From Pinus tabuliformis (Eukaryota > Streptophyta > Pinopsida > Pinales > Pinaceae), in assembly GCA_031772625.1 (NCBI GenBank), contig CM062805.1, positions 517,618,102 through 517,682,101 of the forward strand: a stretch of 64,000 nt of DNA, read 5' to 3'. The translations under genes were made by a program, and so were the position numbers. This document shows, one piece after another, positions 32,798 to 43,692 of this stretch. A model generated the notes under the pieces. The model saw nothing but the letters and a program-made list of their open reading frames with translations. It did no database searches and was not told the DNA's origin. Within the stretch, counting starts at the first letter, position 1. Each line of letters begins with the position of its first letter.

Positions 32798-32860
32798 TGG
32801 ATATTGAAAAGGGTAAGGCATGTTCCAGATCTAAAGAAAAATCTGATTTCAATAGGGTAG

Positions 32861-33990
32861 TTGGGAGGTGAAGGTTGCGTAACTACTTTCACAAATAAAA
32901 CCTGGAAGGTCACTAAAGGATCCCTAGTAATAGCAAAAGGAGAAAAGGTTGGTACATTGTATTTATGCAATGGTATTTCTAATTCTACTAATGCTTTAAC
33001 CTCTACAGGAGAAGATACAACGTTGTGGCATCATAGGCTTGGGCACATGAGTGAGAAAGGGATGCAGATTCTTCATTCAAGAAATTTCTTACCAGGTTTG
33101 AAGCATGTTGATTTAAAATTCTGTAAGAATTGTGTTTATGGAAAATAGAAGAGAGTCAGATTCCTTAGAGTTGGGAAAGAAAAGAAGAGCGAAAAATTAG
33201 AGCTTGTGCATACAGATGTATGGGGACCTGTTCATGTATCATCTCTTGGTGGCTCTCGTTATTATGTTACTTTTATTGATGATGCAACTAGAAAAACTTT
33301 GATTTATTGTATTCGAAATAAATCTGATGTATTTTATACTTTCAAGAAATGGAAAGCTTTGGTTGAAAATGAGATAGGAAAAAGGTTAAGTGTCTCAGAT
33401 CAGATAATGGAGGTGAATATTGCAACAAAGATTTTGATAGGTACTGTTCAAAGAATGGAATTCACAGAGAGAAGACAGTTCCAGGAACACCACAAGAAAA
33501 TGGTGCGTCAGAAAAGATGAACAAGACAATAATGGAGCGTGCAAGGTGCATGAGATTGCATGCAGGATTTCCTTTACAATTATGGGTAGATGCTATAGAT
33601 AGTGTTGTTTATCTAATAAACAGAGGGCATTCAAGTTCCTTGGATGGTGGTATTCCAGAGGAGGCATGGACAAGTAAAAAGGTAAACTACTCATTTTTAA
33701 AGACTTTTGGTTGTGAAGCCTTTGTCCACATTAGAAAAGAAAATAGAACAAAGCTTGAGGCAAAATCAAAGAAATGTACCTTTATTGGATATGGTGTTAA
33801 TGATTTTGGTTATCGCTTATATGATTATGAAAATCACAAAATCCTTAGCAGCAGAGATGTAATATTCAGTGAAAAGGTCTTGTATAAGAATCAGTTGCAG
33901 GAAAAACAAGAAAAAGAAAACAGAGAATACACAGTGCTTGATGATATCACAAGAAAAGTGATGGTGCCTGAAAATCATAATGATCAATAG
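32861..33990 (+). mobile_element. Tork pre-integrase and integrase region
   Basis: LWHHRLGHMSEKGMQIL and CKNCVYGK form the pre-integrase zinc motif (33025-33148). The core shows HTDVWGPV and YYVTFIDDATRK (33206-33300). The frame at 33517-33990 continues after the core with the typical NKTIMERARCMRLHAGFPLQ start and the KCTFIGYG motif of Tnt1-like elements. Confidence 0.88.
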
Positions 33991-34104
33991 CCAGAACAAC
34001 AACCACAATAGCAACAAGCACTTCAAACACCTGAAAGTCGTGTTAGAAGATCTACCAAGATAAGTAGACCCCCTGAACGATACTCTCCTTCATTATATTA
34101 TGTA

Positions 34105-35205
34105 TTGTTGATTGATTTTGGTGAACCAGAATGTTATGAAGAAGCAGTGCAGGTAGAAACCAAGAAGAAGTGGGAGCAAGCCATGAAAGAAGAGATGGAC
34201 TCCTTAGCACATAACCAGACTTGGGACTTAGTCAGGTTGCCTGCAGGTAAAATAGCATTGCATAATAAATGGGTTTATAGGCTGAAGGAAGAAGATGGAG
34301 GAAAATAGAGGTACAAAGCTAGACTTGTGGTGAAGGGGTTTGCATAGAAGAAAGATATTGATTTTGATGAAATATTTTCTCTTGTTGTTAAAATGACTTC
34401 AATTAGAACTATTTTAAGTATAGTAGTAGTTGAAGATTTGCATCTTGAGTAGTTAGATGTAAAGACAGCCTTTCTCCATGGGGATTTGGAGGAAGAGATA
34501 TATATGTAGTAGCCACAAGGATATGAGGTAAAAGGGAAGGAGAAACTAGTGTACAGATTGAAGAAGAGCTTGTATGGATTAAAACAGGCTCCAAGGCAGT
34601 GGTATCTAAAATTTGATAGGTTTATGTCTGAACAAGGTTATACTAGATGTCACTCCGATCATTGTATTTATCTCAAAAGGCAAAATGATGGCAGCTATAT
34701 TATATTGTTATTGTATGTAGATGACATGCTTGTTGTAGGTTCTAACATGCAGGAAATAAATGTGCTCAAAAGGAAATTGGCAAACTCATTTGAAAAGAAG
34801 GATTTGGGTGTTGCAAAACAAATCCTTGGTATGAGAATAACTAGAGACAGGAAGAATCGCAAATTAACATTGTCTCAAACTAAGTACATAGAAAAGGTGT
34901 TGAAAAGGTTTAATATGAAGAATGAAAAACCAGTTAGTATACCTTTGGTTAGCCAGTTCAAATTAAGTAAGGAGGCATGTCCCAAGGCTCAGGAAGAAAT
35001 GGCTCATATGTCTAAATTTCCATATGCATCAGCAGTTGGAAGCTTAATGTATGCGATGGTCTGCACAAGGCCTGATATTGCACATGTAGTGGGAGTTGTA
35101 AGCAGGTACATGAACAATCCAGGAAAAGAACATTGGATGGCGGTGAAGTGGATTCTCAGGTATTTGAGAGGTACCACAAATCAAGAATTATGCTTTGGTA
35201 GTTAA
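34105..35205 (+). mobile_element. Tork reverse transcriptase region
   Basis: The region begins with the EEMDSLAHNQTWDLV block. The frame at 34549-35205 carries KKSLYGLKQAPRQWYLKFD and the catalytic LLLYVDDMLVVGS, then QTKYIEKVLKRFNM and the SLMYAMVCTRPDIAHVVG block near the end of RT. This is classic Ty1/copia RT wording. Confidence 0.92.
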
Positions 35206-35680
35206 AACATTGCTCTACAGGGATATGTTGATGCAGATATGGCAGGTGATAGAGACAACAGGAGGAGCACTATAGGATATGTGTTTACTGTAGGTGGAAC
35301 ATCTGTCAGCTTAGTTTAAAAAATCCAAAGTGTTATTGCACTTTCAACAACAGAAGCAGAGTATGTTGCTGCTACAAAGGCTAGTAAAGAAATGATTTGG
35401 TTACAAAGGTTTCTGGATGAATTCAAAAAGAAGCGGGAGTTGGGCAGGTTATACAGTGATAGCCAGAGTGCCATAAATCTTGCAAAGAACTCTGCATTTC
35501 ATTCCAAGACTAAACATATACAACTCAAGTACCATTTTGTACGATAAACATTGGAAGATGGGAAGTTGAAGTTGGAAAAGATACACACTAGCTAGAATCA
35601 TGCAGATATGTTAAGAAAAGTTGTAACTGGGGAGAAACTAAGAATCTGCTCAGTTTCAATTGGTCTTCAAGTATGATGAA
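35206..35680 (+). mobile_element. Tork RNase H region
   Basis: [38 protein letters not shown] and SDSQSAINLAKN, followed by HSKTKHIQLKYHF, mark the copia RNase H, including the D-E-D acidic positions. Confidence 0.88.
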
Positions 35681-35772
35681 GAAGATGAGAAATAGTCAGG
35701 TCCAAAGTGGAGTTATAGTCTAGCAAATATAGCAGCGGTGGAGTTGCTATAATCAGTTTCCAAGTGGGAGAT

Positions 35773-36354
35773 TGTTGGGTGTGGAGCTTGATTATCTTTT
35801 GTATTCAAAGGTTTCAGCCGGATGTATACCCCAGGAAGACTATACACCCCTGCACTGGGGGGGCTAATCCCCCCTGTTGGGGGGTCTGGGGGCCAGTGGT
35901 CCCCAGGCAGGGGTTCGGAGGCAGCGCCCCCGAAGCTAAAAATAGATGTAAAATTGCCTTGTAAAAGTCTAGTAATTTCTAGTCAATCTGGCCCATTCAT
36001 TAGGAAGATGATTTGACGGTAGAAGTTATGTTTAATTTAGGGTTTTTTGCCCTAGAAGGAAACCCCTCACTATATATGAGGGAATTGTATTGCGTCTATG
36101 TATATCTATATTTTGAGTGAGGAAGAGAGAGGAGATTGAGAGCAAAGAGGGTGTTACAGCAGATCTGCTGTAGGTTGTATCTCTTCAGTTTGCTAGATAA
36201 TATAAAGGGAAGGACTGGTTTTTTCTCCGTGGACGTAGCCCAAACTAGGTGAAACATGTATATCTGTGTCTCTCTTGTTTTATGCGTTTTCTGTGTTTAT
36301 ATTTCTACAATATTTTATGTGTTCCATTGCTCTGTAATATATAATTTTCTAGCA
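35773..36354 (+). mobile_element. Tork 3' LTR (582 bp)
   Basis: It runs from TGTTGGGTGTGGAGC to TTTTCTAGCA and pairs with 31193-31786. The G/C-rich patch near 35850-35930 is where the two LTRs differ most. TTTAG follows directly. Confidence 0.93.
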
Positions 36355-36359
36355 TTTAG

Positions 36360-38020
36360 CTGAAAGCTAGGGAAGCAATAGACTTCTTTCAAGGGAAAAT
36401 TCCATTCCTGAAAACCTTGACACCATACATGATATTCACTTTGACTTACATTTTGAACACAATCTTTTTAGGACCAAGTCTGAAGCTTTTATTGATCAGA
36501 CAATGGTTGACGAATCCATTCTTTAACATTACAAACCAATAAGACCATCAGTTGAACTTGATTTGGATCAACAAGCCCTCGAGAACTTCGACAAATTGCA
36601 GGATCTTGTGTCAGCACTTGATCAGGCTATACATCAAGCTTACGTTCAACAATCTGTTGAACTTTCTACTCTTACTCTTGCAACATCAACTTCCTCATCC
36701 TAATCAGTTCATCTAACATCAGTCGACCCTACCTCCTTTGTAATTTCTACTACTCATCTAGAAGTATCACAAATAGTAACCCAACCTATTCCAACAAATC
36801 CTACATCTACACCTCCCATAAGACCATACATCATGGTTGCTCATTATGCTCCCTTGGTTTTACCTGCCCAGTTGCATGAGATGCCCTAGAACTATCAGAC
36901 TAGGATTCCTCAATTTGATAGCACTAGTGCTATCAATGCACATCAACACATAGATAAAATGAATGACTTTTTTTATCTTCATGAAGTAGATGAGAATGAT
37001 CTAAAAGTGAGGTTGATTTCCTAGAGCCTAGGTGCAGAGGTGAGAAAATGGCTCAAAAACTTACCAGTAGGTAATATAGGTGATCTTGATGTATTTCACC
37101 AATCTTTCCTAAATAGGTGGGAAACCAAACAAAAGTCCTCTATAGATCCTTAATGAATAGACAAACCTTAAAATAGGACCTAATGAAACTGTAGAAGAGT
37201 AGTATGACATGTTTAATAAGGTTTACAATGCAACCTTGACTTCCATTAAACCTCCCCTAGGCTTGGCCCTGATACATTTCCCAGAAGGATTCGATGTTGA
37301 TATGTCTTATAAATTAAGAGAAAGAGACCCTATGAACTTAGAGGAAATGCAAGAAAATGCACTCAAATTTGAGCCAAATTTATTAGCCAAAAAAGCTAAA
37401 TTCAAATATGAAGAAAGAGTGACAATAAAAGAGGAACCTTCATCTTCTTCTTCCCCTCATTATAAAATAGAAATTCTACTTAGAACAATGGAGGAAACGA
37501 TGGATATAATCATTATAACTGATAGGGCTCCTCTGAGAGAAAATCAAACTGCACAAATAAGGAATCCAAACTTTAGAAGAAATCAACCCCAAATCAAGCA
37601 AAGGGACCCAAAAGGTCTAGACCAGCAGGTAATACCTCCTTTCCAAGAAAATTATACATATGAGGAGGTTGAGGTAGTTGATGATAAAGAGGACACTCAA
37701 ATAAATTGAATGGGAGTAAATGATAATGACTCTGTATTTCTTACTCGGGAAGAAGAAGACCTTTTCCTATTATCCCAGGATGAAGTAGAACCTGAAGAAT
37801 AAAAAAATGATAAGAAAGGTTTTGAGAATGCCATTATGGAAGCCAATAAGAAATACAATATGACGAGTAGGAAAATTCTTGATACTCCTATTATAGAAAT
37901 TTTTTGGCACTGCAACCCCAATCATAAATGTCCATAAACCAAGGGCTCTTAAGTCCCTAAAATTGTTGTTCCAACCTCTAAAAGAACAAGGTCAACTAAT
38001 TACATCTTCTCCCAAAAGTT
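36360..38020 (+). mobile_element. Gypsy gag region (after the Tork insertion)
   Basis: APLVLPAQLHEMP near 36847 and HINKMND-like wording near 36940 mark the gag capsid part. The frame at 37209-37709 (MFNKVYNATLTSIKPPLGLA, then HFPEGFDVDMSYKLRERDP) continues it. A KRTRSTNYIFSQKF stretch near 37980 closes it. These blocks match the gag of plant Ty3/gypsy elements related to Tat. It is broken in several places. Confidence 0.82.
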
Positions 38021-38029
38021 CTCCTTGAA

Positions 38030-38900
38030 AAGCTACTCAGAACTGGTCAAAACTGGACCATCTCACCTGCTCCATGGTCAAAGTGTGCCGAATCCCACCT
38101 AAATACACACAGGAAGTGCGATGCATACTGAAAAGCCCTTCTATGGGGTGCGATGGGTGAGAGTGGACAAATGGCAGGGTCAATCTGCAAGGTGGAGGAT
38201 CATGGAATCTTCTAGAAACTTCTCCTGTGACACTTGCCTCTCTGCATTCGCCCAGGGATGAGTAAGAGATCATCAATCTCCAAGTGGAATCAAGAACTAT
38301 CAGAGAGAGGACACTAATAAAATCTCAAAAGCTGACTCCCCCCCTTGAAAACATCTATATATGGATCCATCATCCCAGAGATCCAGAGGCTGGAATTTTG
38401 TATCTTGTAAGGAAGTGCTGCTGGTTTCTTGGTATAACATCATAGTGTTGGGTGATCTAAGCTTTTCATGAGGTGAAGAAGGGCTTTCTTGCTGAGAGGA
38501 TGATATTGGGTCAGAACAATTGGTTGTAATCCTCTTTGCTATTCTTGATTATTAATAAAGCTATTCAAGTTTTCCTCCACATTCTTGTATGATTGATGAT
38601 ATATGCATTTGTGTGGTCAATATATATCTGGTCCTATATTGTTTATGATAGTATATCTATGCTCTTGGATAGTGTTATGCTGCTTTGATTCTACAGGTGC
38701 TCTTTGAAGCTGGGTAGACGAGGAAGCGAGTGGCAAAGATCTATTAGAAGGGAGAGGAATCAAGCAAGAAACCAAGTGCAAGATAGAGGTTGGTCTCCTT
38801 CTTTCCCCTCTTATCTACTTCTCAAAAAGGAAAACAAAAGTGGTTTTAGTTTGTTTGTTTCTAAGGTAGCTACCAGCCTTAGTGGGACTAGAAGCTCTGC
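38030..38900. mobile_element. Unidentified 0.87-kb insertion between gag and protease
   Basis: The gypsy wording stops after SQKFSL at about 38027 and resumes at IRAPTKKSVETPAKKN from about 38918. The piece between does not fit the gypsy frame. It has a TATA-like CTATATATGGATCC near 38350, a TAATAAAGCT polyadenylation-like word near 38551 and a T-rich end, which recall a solo LTR or a small LTR element (TRIM). I could not find matching target duplications or TG/CA ends, so its class stays open. Confidence 0.55.
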
Positions 38901-38917
38901 ATAGACACTAGATTTCC

Positions 38918-39660
38918 CGATAAGAGCTCCAACCAAAAAGTCAGTTGAAACACCTGCCAAGAAGAACGTTGAGATTCTAGCTAGAAGGAATCCTAATGTT
39001 CCAATCTAGAAAAACCTGATACTACATCAAAATCAATTCAAACTGGTGACCCCTCTACCAACCAACAAAGAGACATATCCCAAAAGGATTTGGCTAATAA
39101 ACAAGAGGTTGCCAATTTAAATAAAGCTCATACGTCATTTAATATAGAAAATGAATTGGTGAAACTCAAAATACCCGTTACTTTGACAGAATTAATGAAT
39201 AAAACTACCTATAGATCACATGTAATGAAAGACCTAATCATAGGATATAACGCTCATACATTCAATGTATCAGATGATCAACCTGAAATATTGTTTGGCC
39301 CTAGAGTCAATATTAAACTTCAAGAGGGAGATATACCTCCCTTTTATGTTAGTTTGACTATTCATGATAAAATCTTACACAATTTTATGCTTGATTGAGG
39401 GGCCTCCTACAATCTTATGCCTAATTTAATCATGGAGAAATTAGGATTAGATATAACCGGAAGGTATAAAGACCTGTATTCATTTGATTTCATTCAAGTA
39501 AAGTACCTTAGACTTATAAAGGATTCATGTGTCAACTTAGTCCAACTACCAGCCAAATGTCTTCTATTGGACATAGTTGTTCCTGATATACCCCCCAAAT
39601 ATGGCATGCTTCTTTCATGTTCGTTGGGACCCAAACTCCAGGGAACCTTATAGATGGATA
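38918..39660 (+). mobile_element. Gypsy protease region
   Basis: The frame at 39090-39398 (SFNIENELVKLKIPVTLTEL, then PEILFGPRVNIKLQEGDIPP) and the next frame (NLIMEKLGLDITGRYKDLYS, then KYGMLLSCSLGPKLQGTL) bracket a GASYNLMP motif typical of gypsy aspartic proteases. Order and wording match annotated plant gypsy polyproteins. Broken. Confidence 0.82.
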
Positions 39661-39899
39661 TGATATACGCTACAATTCTAGTATTTTATCAGAATAGGAG
39701 ACTTTATAGGAAGAAACTCATGAAATTCATGTTCACAACTCATGAGAGACCTAATAATTATCCCTTGTACTCTGTCGCTTCAAATCTTGACTCGTTTATT
39801 TTGTATAATGATGGAATGCACAAGAACAAGTTACTGACCAAAACGCTACATTATGTCACACTAAGGAATGTCAAACATTAATCAGTAAACATGATAAAT

Positions 39900-40380
39900 C
39901 ACACGAAGTTTTATGAAATTTGAGTTTTGATGGATCTATTCGTAAAGAAGGGGCAAGTGTTGGTATATGGGTTTCAAATTATTACACTCATCACTAAGAG
40001 GATCATTCGTATAAATTGAATTTCAAGTGTTGTAATAATGTAGCAAAGTATGAAGCCTTCATCTTAGGGTTACATCTTTTAAAGAAGCTGGGTGCTAAAA
40101 TGATTTCCATTCATGGAGATTCTGAGTTGGTAATAAAACAAATCAAAGGAGAATATTCTAAAAAAATCCAAGGATGAGAGCATATAGCAATGTTGTGTTG
40201 GATTTTCTGCATTCTTTCACTGAATATAGTTTGTCTGTGGTTTCAAGAGATCAAAACATTCTTCTTGATGGTGTTTCTATTTTGACAAGTACTCGTAAAT
40301 ATCCATTTCGTCCTACTGGCCAATATACTGTTAAAGTGAAAAATAGACCTACTGTACCTAATAACATTAGATACTAGCAA
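39900..40380 (+). mobile_element. Extra RNase H-like domain of the gypsy element
   Basis: NFKCCNNVAKYEAFILGLHL, GAKMISIHGDSELVIKQIKG and later RDQN match the core of an RNase H-like fold (the AEYEAL, GDSELV and RDQN blocks). It lies between protease and RT, in addition to the usual RNase H after RT. From memory, some plant gypsy polyproteins of Tat affinity have this arrangement. A second, archaeal-like RNase H is a known Tat/Ogre trait. Broken. Confidence 0.75.
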
Positions 40381-40880
40381 GTTTTTGGAAATGATGCCTA
40401 GATTGAGAATTTTTGGCAGTCGAAAGAGGAATTTGAAGATGATAATATAGATATAGAACTTGATGTAGAAGATATTGTACATAGTAGTGTGAATAAATTA
40501 GAATTGAATGAAATAGATGAAGAGAAACAAGAAACATAAGTGTTACAACTCAAAGATAATATCTTACCTAGAGGGCTAGTTCCATTAGAATATTTGTTTG
40601 ATTTCAATGATGTAGCTAAGAAGCCCACAATCAAACCCACTAGAGATGGTATTGAGGAACAAAATATTGGGACTAAAAAAGATCCCAAAATGATCAAACT
40701 ATCTAAATTGTTACCCCTAGCCGAGAAGCTAAAATACATTGAATTGTTCAAAGAATTCATTGATGTTTTCACCTAGAGTTATGAGGATTTAAGATCCTAT
40801 GACACAAGCATTATACAACATAAGATTCCCTTAAAATAAGATCATAAACCTTTTAAATAGAAATTAAGGAAAATAAACCC
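40381..40880 (+). mobile_element. Gypsy linker between RNase H-like domain and RT
   Basis: ILPRGLVPLEYLFDFNDVAK and the IGTKKDPKMIKLSKLLPLAE stretch (40540-40776) match the linker that precedes RT in these elements, with the following YKDIFAW-like block near 40755. It has no known catalytic role. Confidence 0.75.
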
Positions 40881-41652
40881 AAAGCTTATGCCTCTTATTG
40901 AAAAGGAATTAAAAATAATATATGATACAAAGATCATAGTGCCCTTGAGATATTCGAAATGGGTATCCAATTTGGTTCCCACTCGGAAAAAGACTGGTGA
41001 GATCGGGCTCTGTATTGATTTTTGGAATCTGAATAAAGCATCTTTAAAAGAGAATTACCCTCTTCCCAAGATGGACCACATTCTGCAAAAGGTGGTTGGA
41101 TCCAACATAATTTCCCTATTAGATGGCTTTTCTAGTTATAACCAAGTCTTCGTACACGCAGACGATCAAGAGAAGACACCGTTTACTACACCCTTGGGCA
41201 ATTTCATGTATGTGAAAATGTGTTTTGGTCTAAGGAATGATGGAGCTACTTTTCAAAGAGAAATAGATTTTACCTTTGCTGATGAAATGGGTCATTTGAT
41301 AGTCATATACCTAGATGACATCATTGTTTTTTTGAAAATAGATGAGGAACACCTAAATCACCTCAGAAGAGTCTTTGAAAAATGTACGAGATTTGGTATT
41401 TCCCTTAACCCCAAGAAAACAATGATTGGTTTGCAAGAAGCAAAACTGCTAGGAAACATAATTTCAAAGGAAGGAATCAAAATAGATCCCAATAGAATTG
41501 AAGCTATACTCAAAAGTAATCCACCTAGAAATGTAAAGGAAGTTCAATCTTTTATTGGACAGATAAATTTTATGAGGAGATTCATTCCTAATTTAGAAGA
41601 ACTTGTAAAGAATATAACAAACATGTTAAGGAAAGACACTGAGGTGAAATGA
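40881..41652 (+). mobile_element. Gypsy reverse transcriptase region
   Basis: The frame at 40888-41652 reads MPLIEKELKIIYDTKIIVPL, VPTRKKTGEIGLCIDF, NYPLPKMDHILQKVVGS, GLRNDGATFQRE, the catalytic VIYLDDIIVF, LNPKKT and then IGQINFMRRFIPNLEELVKN. These are the ordered RT blocks of Ty3/gypsy. Confidence 0.92.
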
Positions 41653-42160
41653 AACATGGAAGCTAGACAATCATTTAATAAGGTAAAATAGGCTTTAACT
41701 CAAGCTCTTGTATTAATTAGTCTAGATTTTACAAATAATTTCCTAATTTTTTCATTTGCTTCTGAGCACACAATTGTTGCAGTTCTCTTGCAGAAAAATA
41801 ATGAAGGCCATGAATAGCCTATTGCTTTCTTTAGCAAAGTTTGAGAGATGCATCACTGAAATGTGACATCATGGAAAAAAATCTTTTGCCCTAGTAAAAA
41901 TCATAAAATATTTTAGAGTGTATATTCTTCATTCACATATTATTTCTTTTGTTCCAAATGATGTAGTAAAAGATATATGATCCAAAATGATCCTGATGGC
42001 AAAAGGGGTAAGTTGATTGTTGTTATATTAGAATATGATATTGAAATTTGACTCACTAAACTCATCAAAGGTCAAGGGTTAGCGAAATTAATGGCAGAAT
42101 CTAACTCACATGCTTTATATAATTTTTTTAGCAATATTTAATGAACTAGATGAGCTGGTG
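41653..42160 (+). mobile_element. Gypsy RNase H region (canonical)
   Basis: FASEHTIVAVLLQKNNEGHE near 41757, followed by PIAFFSKV and, near 42062, LIKGQGLAKLMAESNSHALY, match the RNase H that follows RT in plant gypsy elements. Strongly decayed. Confidence 0.78.
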
Positions 42161-42289
42161 ACTCCACAGGTAGCAAAAGCTTTTTCTACCTCTCCCTGGT
42201 ATGCATACATTTTTTATGTTTTACATAATTTATAAGATCCACCTGGTTTAACTAAAAGAAAAGCTAGATTTATTAAAATTAAAGCTATC

Positions 42290-43456
42290 AAGTTTTGTAT
42301 TTTGGATGAAAATCTGTATTGGAAAGATGCTGGTGGAGTTTTATTGAACTGTTTATTGGAAAATGAAGTAGATAAATTTATGCAAGAGTTTCATGAAGGA
42401 GATTGAGGTGGACACTTGTACTGGAAGACTACTGCCAAAAATATTCTGAGGCTAGGATTTTATTGGCCCACCTTATTTTAGGCTATCTAAAAGAAAGTTA
42501 CTTCATGCCGCAAATGCCAAATATTCGAAGGCAAAAAGAAACTATTGCTTTTACCCGTAAGGCCTATATCTGCTGAAACTCCTTTCCAACAATGGGTCCC
42601 TAAATTTATATGATAAATTTACCCTGCCTCTTCTGCCCAACATATGTGGATTCTTACAGCCACTGATTACTTTACAAAATGGATAGAAGCCATACCGACT
42701 AGACAAGCCTCTGATGCAGTCATCATAAAATTCCTGGAGAACAATATCCTTGCAAGAGTGGATGCCCTAAGAAAATTATTACTGACAATACTATAGCTTT
42801 CAGGTCAAAGAGGATGGTATATTTTTGCAAGAAATATCAGATAACATTGGGACAATCTACAACCTATTAACCTCAAGGAAATGGATTGGCAGAATCTTCC
42901 AATAAAAGCTTAATTAATATTATTAAAATGTTGTTGCAAGATAATAAGAAATCATGGTACAACAAGCTGGTTAATGCATTGTGGGCATACATGCTTACTA
43001 CCAAAAATTCAATAGGCATGTTTCCATATGAGGTGTTTATGGAATAGATGTTCCTTTTCCAACCTTGTTGGGAATTCCTATTTTAAAAATGCTGCAAGAA
43101 CTGGAGGTTGAACCAAATTATTTACAGAGGAGAATAAACCAGAAAATTAATTTGTAGTAGTCAAGGGTGGAAGTTCATAACAAAACTCAGTTAATCCAAG
43201 AAAGCATCAAAAATACATTTGACAGAAGAACTAAGGTTGGTGATTTTCAGATCGAAAATCATGTTTTGAAATGGGATTCCAAAAGAGAATAGAAAGGAAA
43301 ACATGGTAAGTTTGACAATTTATGGATGGGACCTTACATTATTTATGCTTACAGAGGTAACAATGCATTATTTCTGAAGAACACAGATGGAACAAAGTTA
43401 CCTGGAGGATCTGTCAATCGTAGGATGCTAAAGCATTATGTTTTTCAAGACTAAAT
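42290..43456 (+). mobile_element. Gypsy integrase region
   Basis: The zinc-binding H/H/C/C part lies near 42390-42530 (GGHLYWKTTAKNILRLGFYW, CRKCQIFEGKKKLL). The core shows ATDYFTKWIEAIPTRQASDA near 42660 and NGLAESSNKSLINII near 42880. The C-terminal end carries KFDNLWMGPYIIYAYRGNNA and GSVNRRMLKHY near 43310-43440. No chromodomain follows, which separates it from the element at 1-420. Broken. Confidence 0.82.
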
Positions 43457-43692
43457 AATAGTTTTATCACACCCATTGTAGATACCATTTACTTTGTACT
43501 ATCATGAGTGGGTAGCTTATGTCCCAAAGTTGAAGCCCATGGAGAAGGCCCTAAGATTTTAGTAATTTTTCCACCATAACTACAACAAACACTAAAAATT
43601 GATGCAGTCAAACATTGAAGATAAGGATTCAAGGCTACTAGTCTATTGTTCTTGACACTTCACCAGGAAGTGCCATCCCTAGCTAGAGCCAC
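43457..43692 (+). mobile_element. Gypsy 3' untranslated part before LTR2
   Basis: Short non-coding piece that ends AGTGCCATCCCTAGCTAGAG before the TG of LTR2. The same CCATCCCTAGCT words precede LTR3. This likely marks the region that directs plus-strand synthesis. Confidence 0.6.

Larger units (their letters stand above)
31193..36354 (+). mobile_element. Tnt1/Tork-type Ty1/copia element, complete layout, nested in gypsy gag
   Basis: LTRs lie at 31193-31786 and 35773-36354. Between them are the initiator-Met primer-binding site (31789-31800), gag, protease, integrase, RT, RNase H and a polypurine tract (AAGTGGGAGA just before 35773). The 5-bp TTTAG duplication defines the insertion exactly. 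All expected parts are present but it is broken, with roughly a dozen breaks. The LTRs differ at about 8-10% of bases by my rough eye count, so it is an old insertion, though younger than its gypsy host. Confidence 0.93.

Noticed and set aside
40398-40772. Ser-rich minus-strand frame of 124 residues
   Set aside because: It is antisense to the conserved gypsy linker (RGLVPLEYLF block) on the plus strand.
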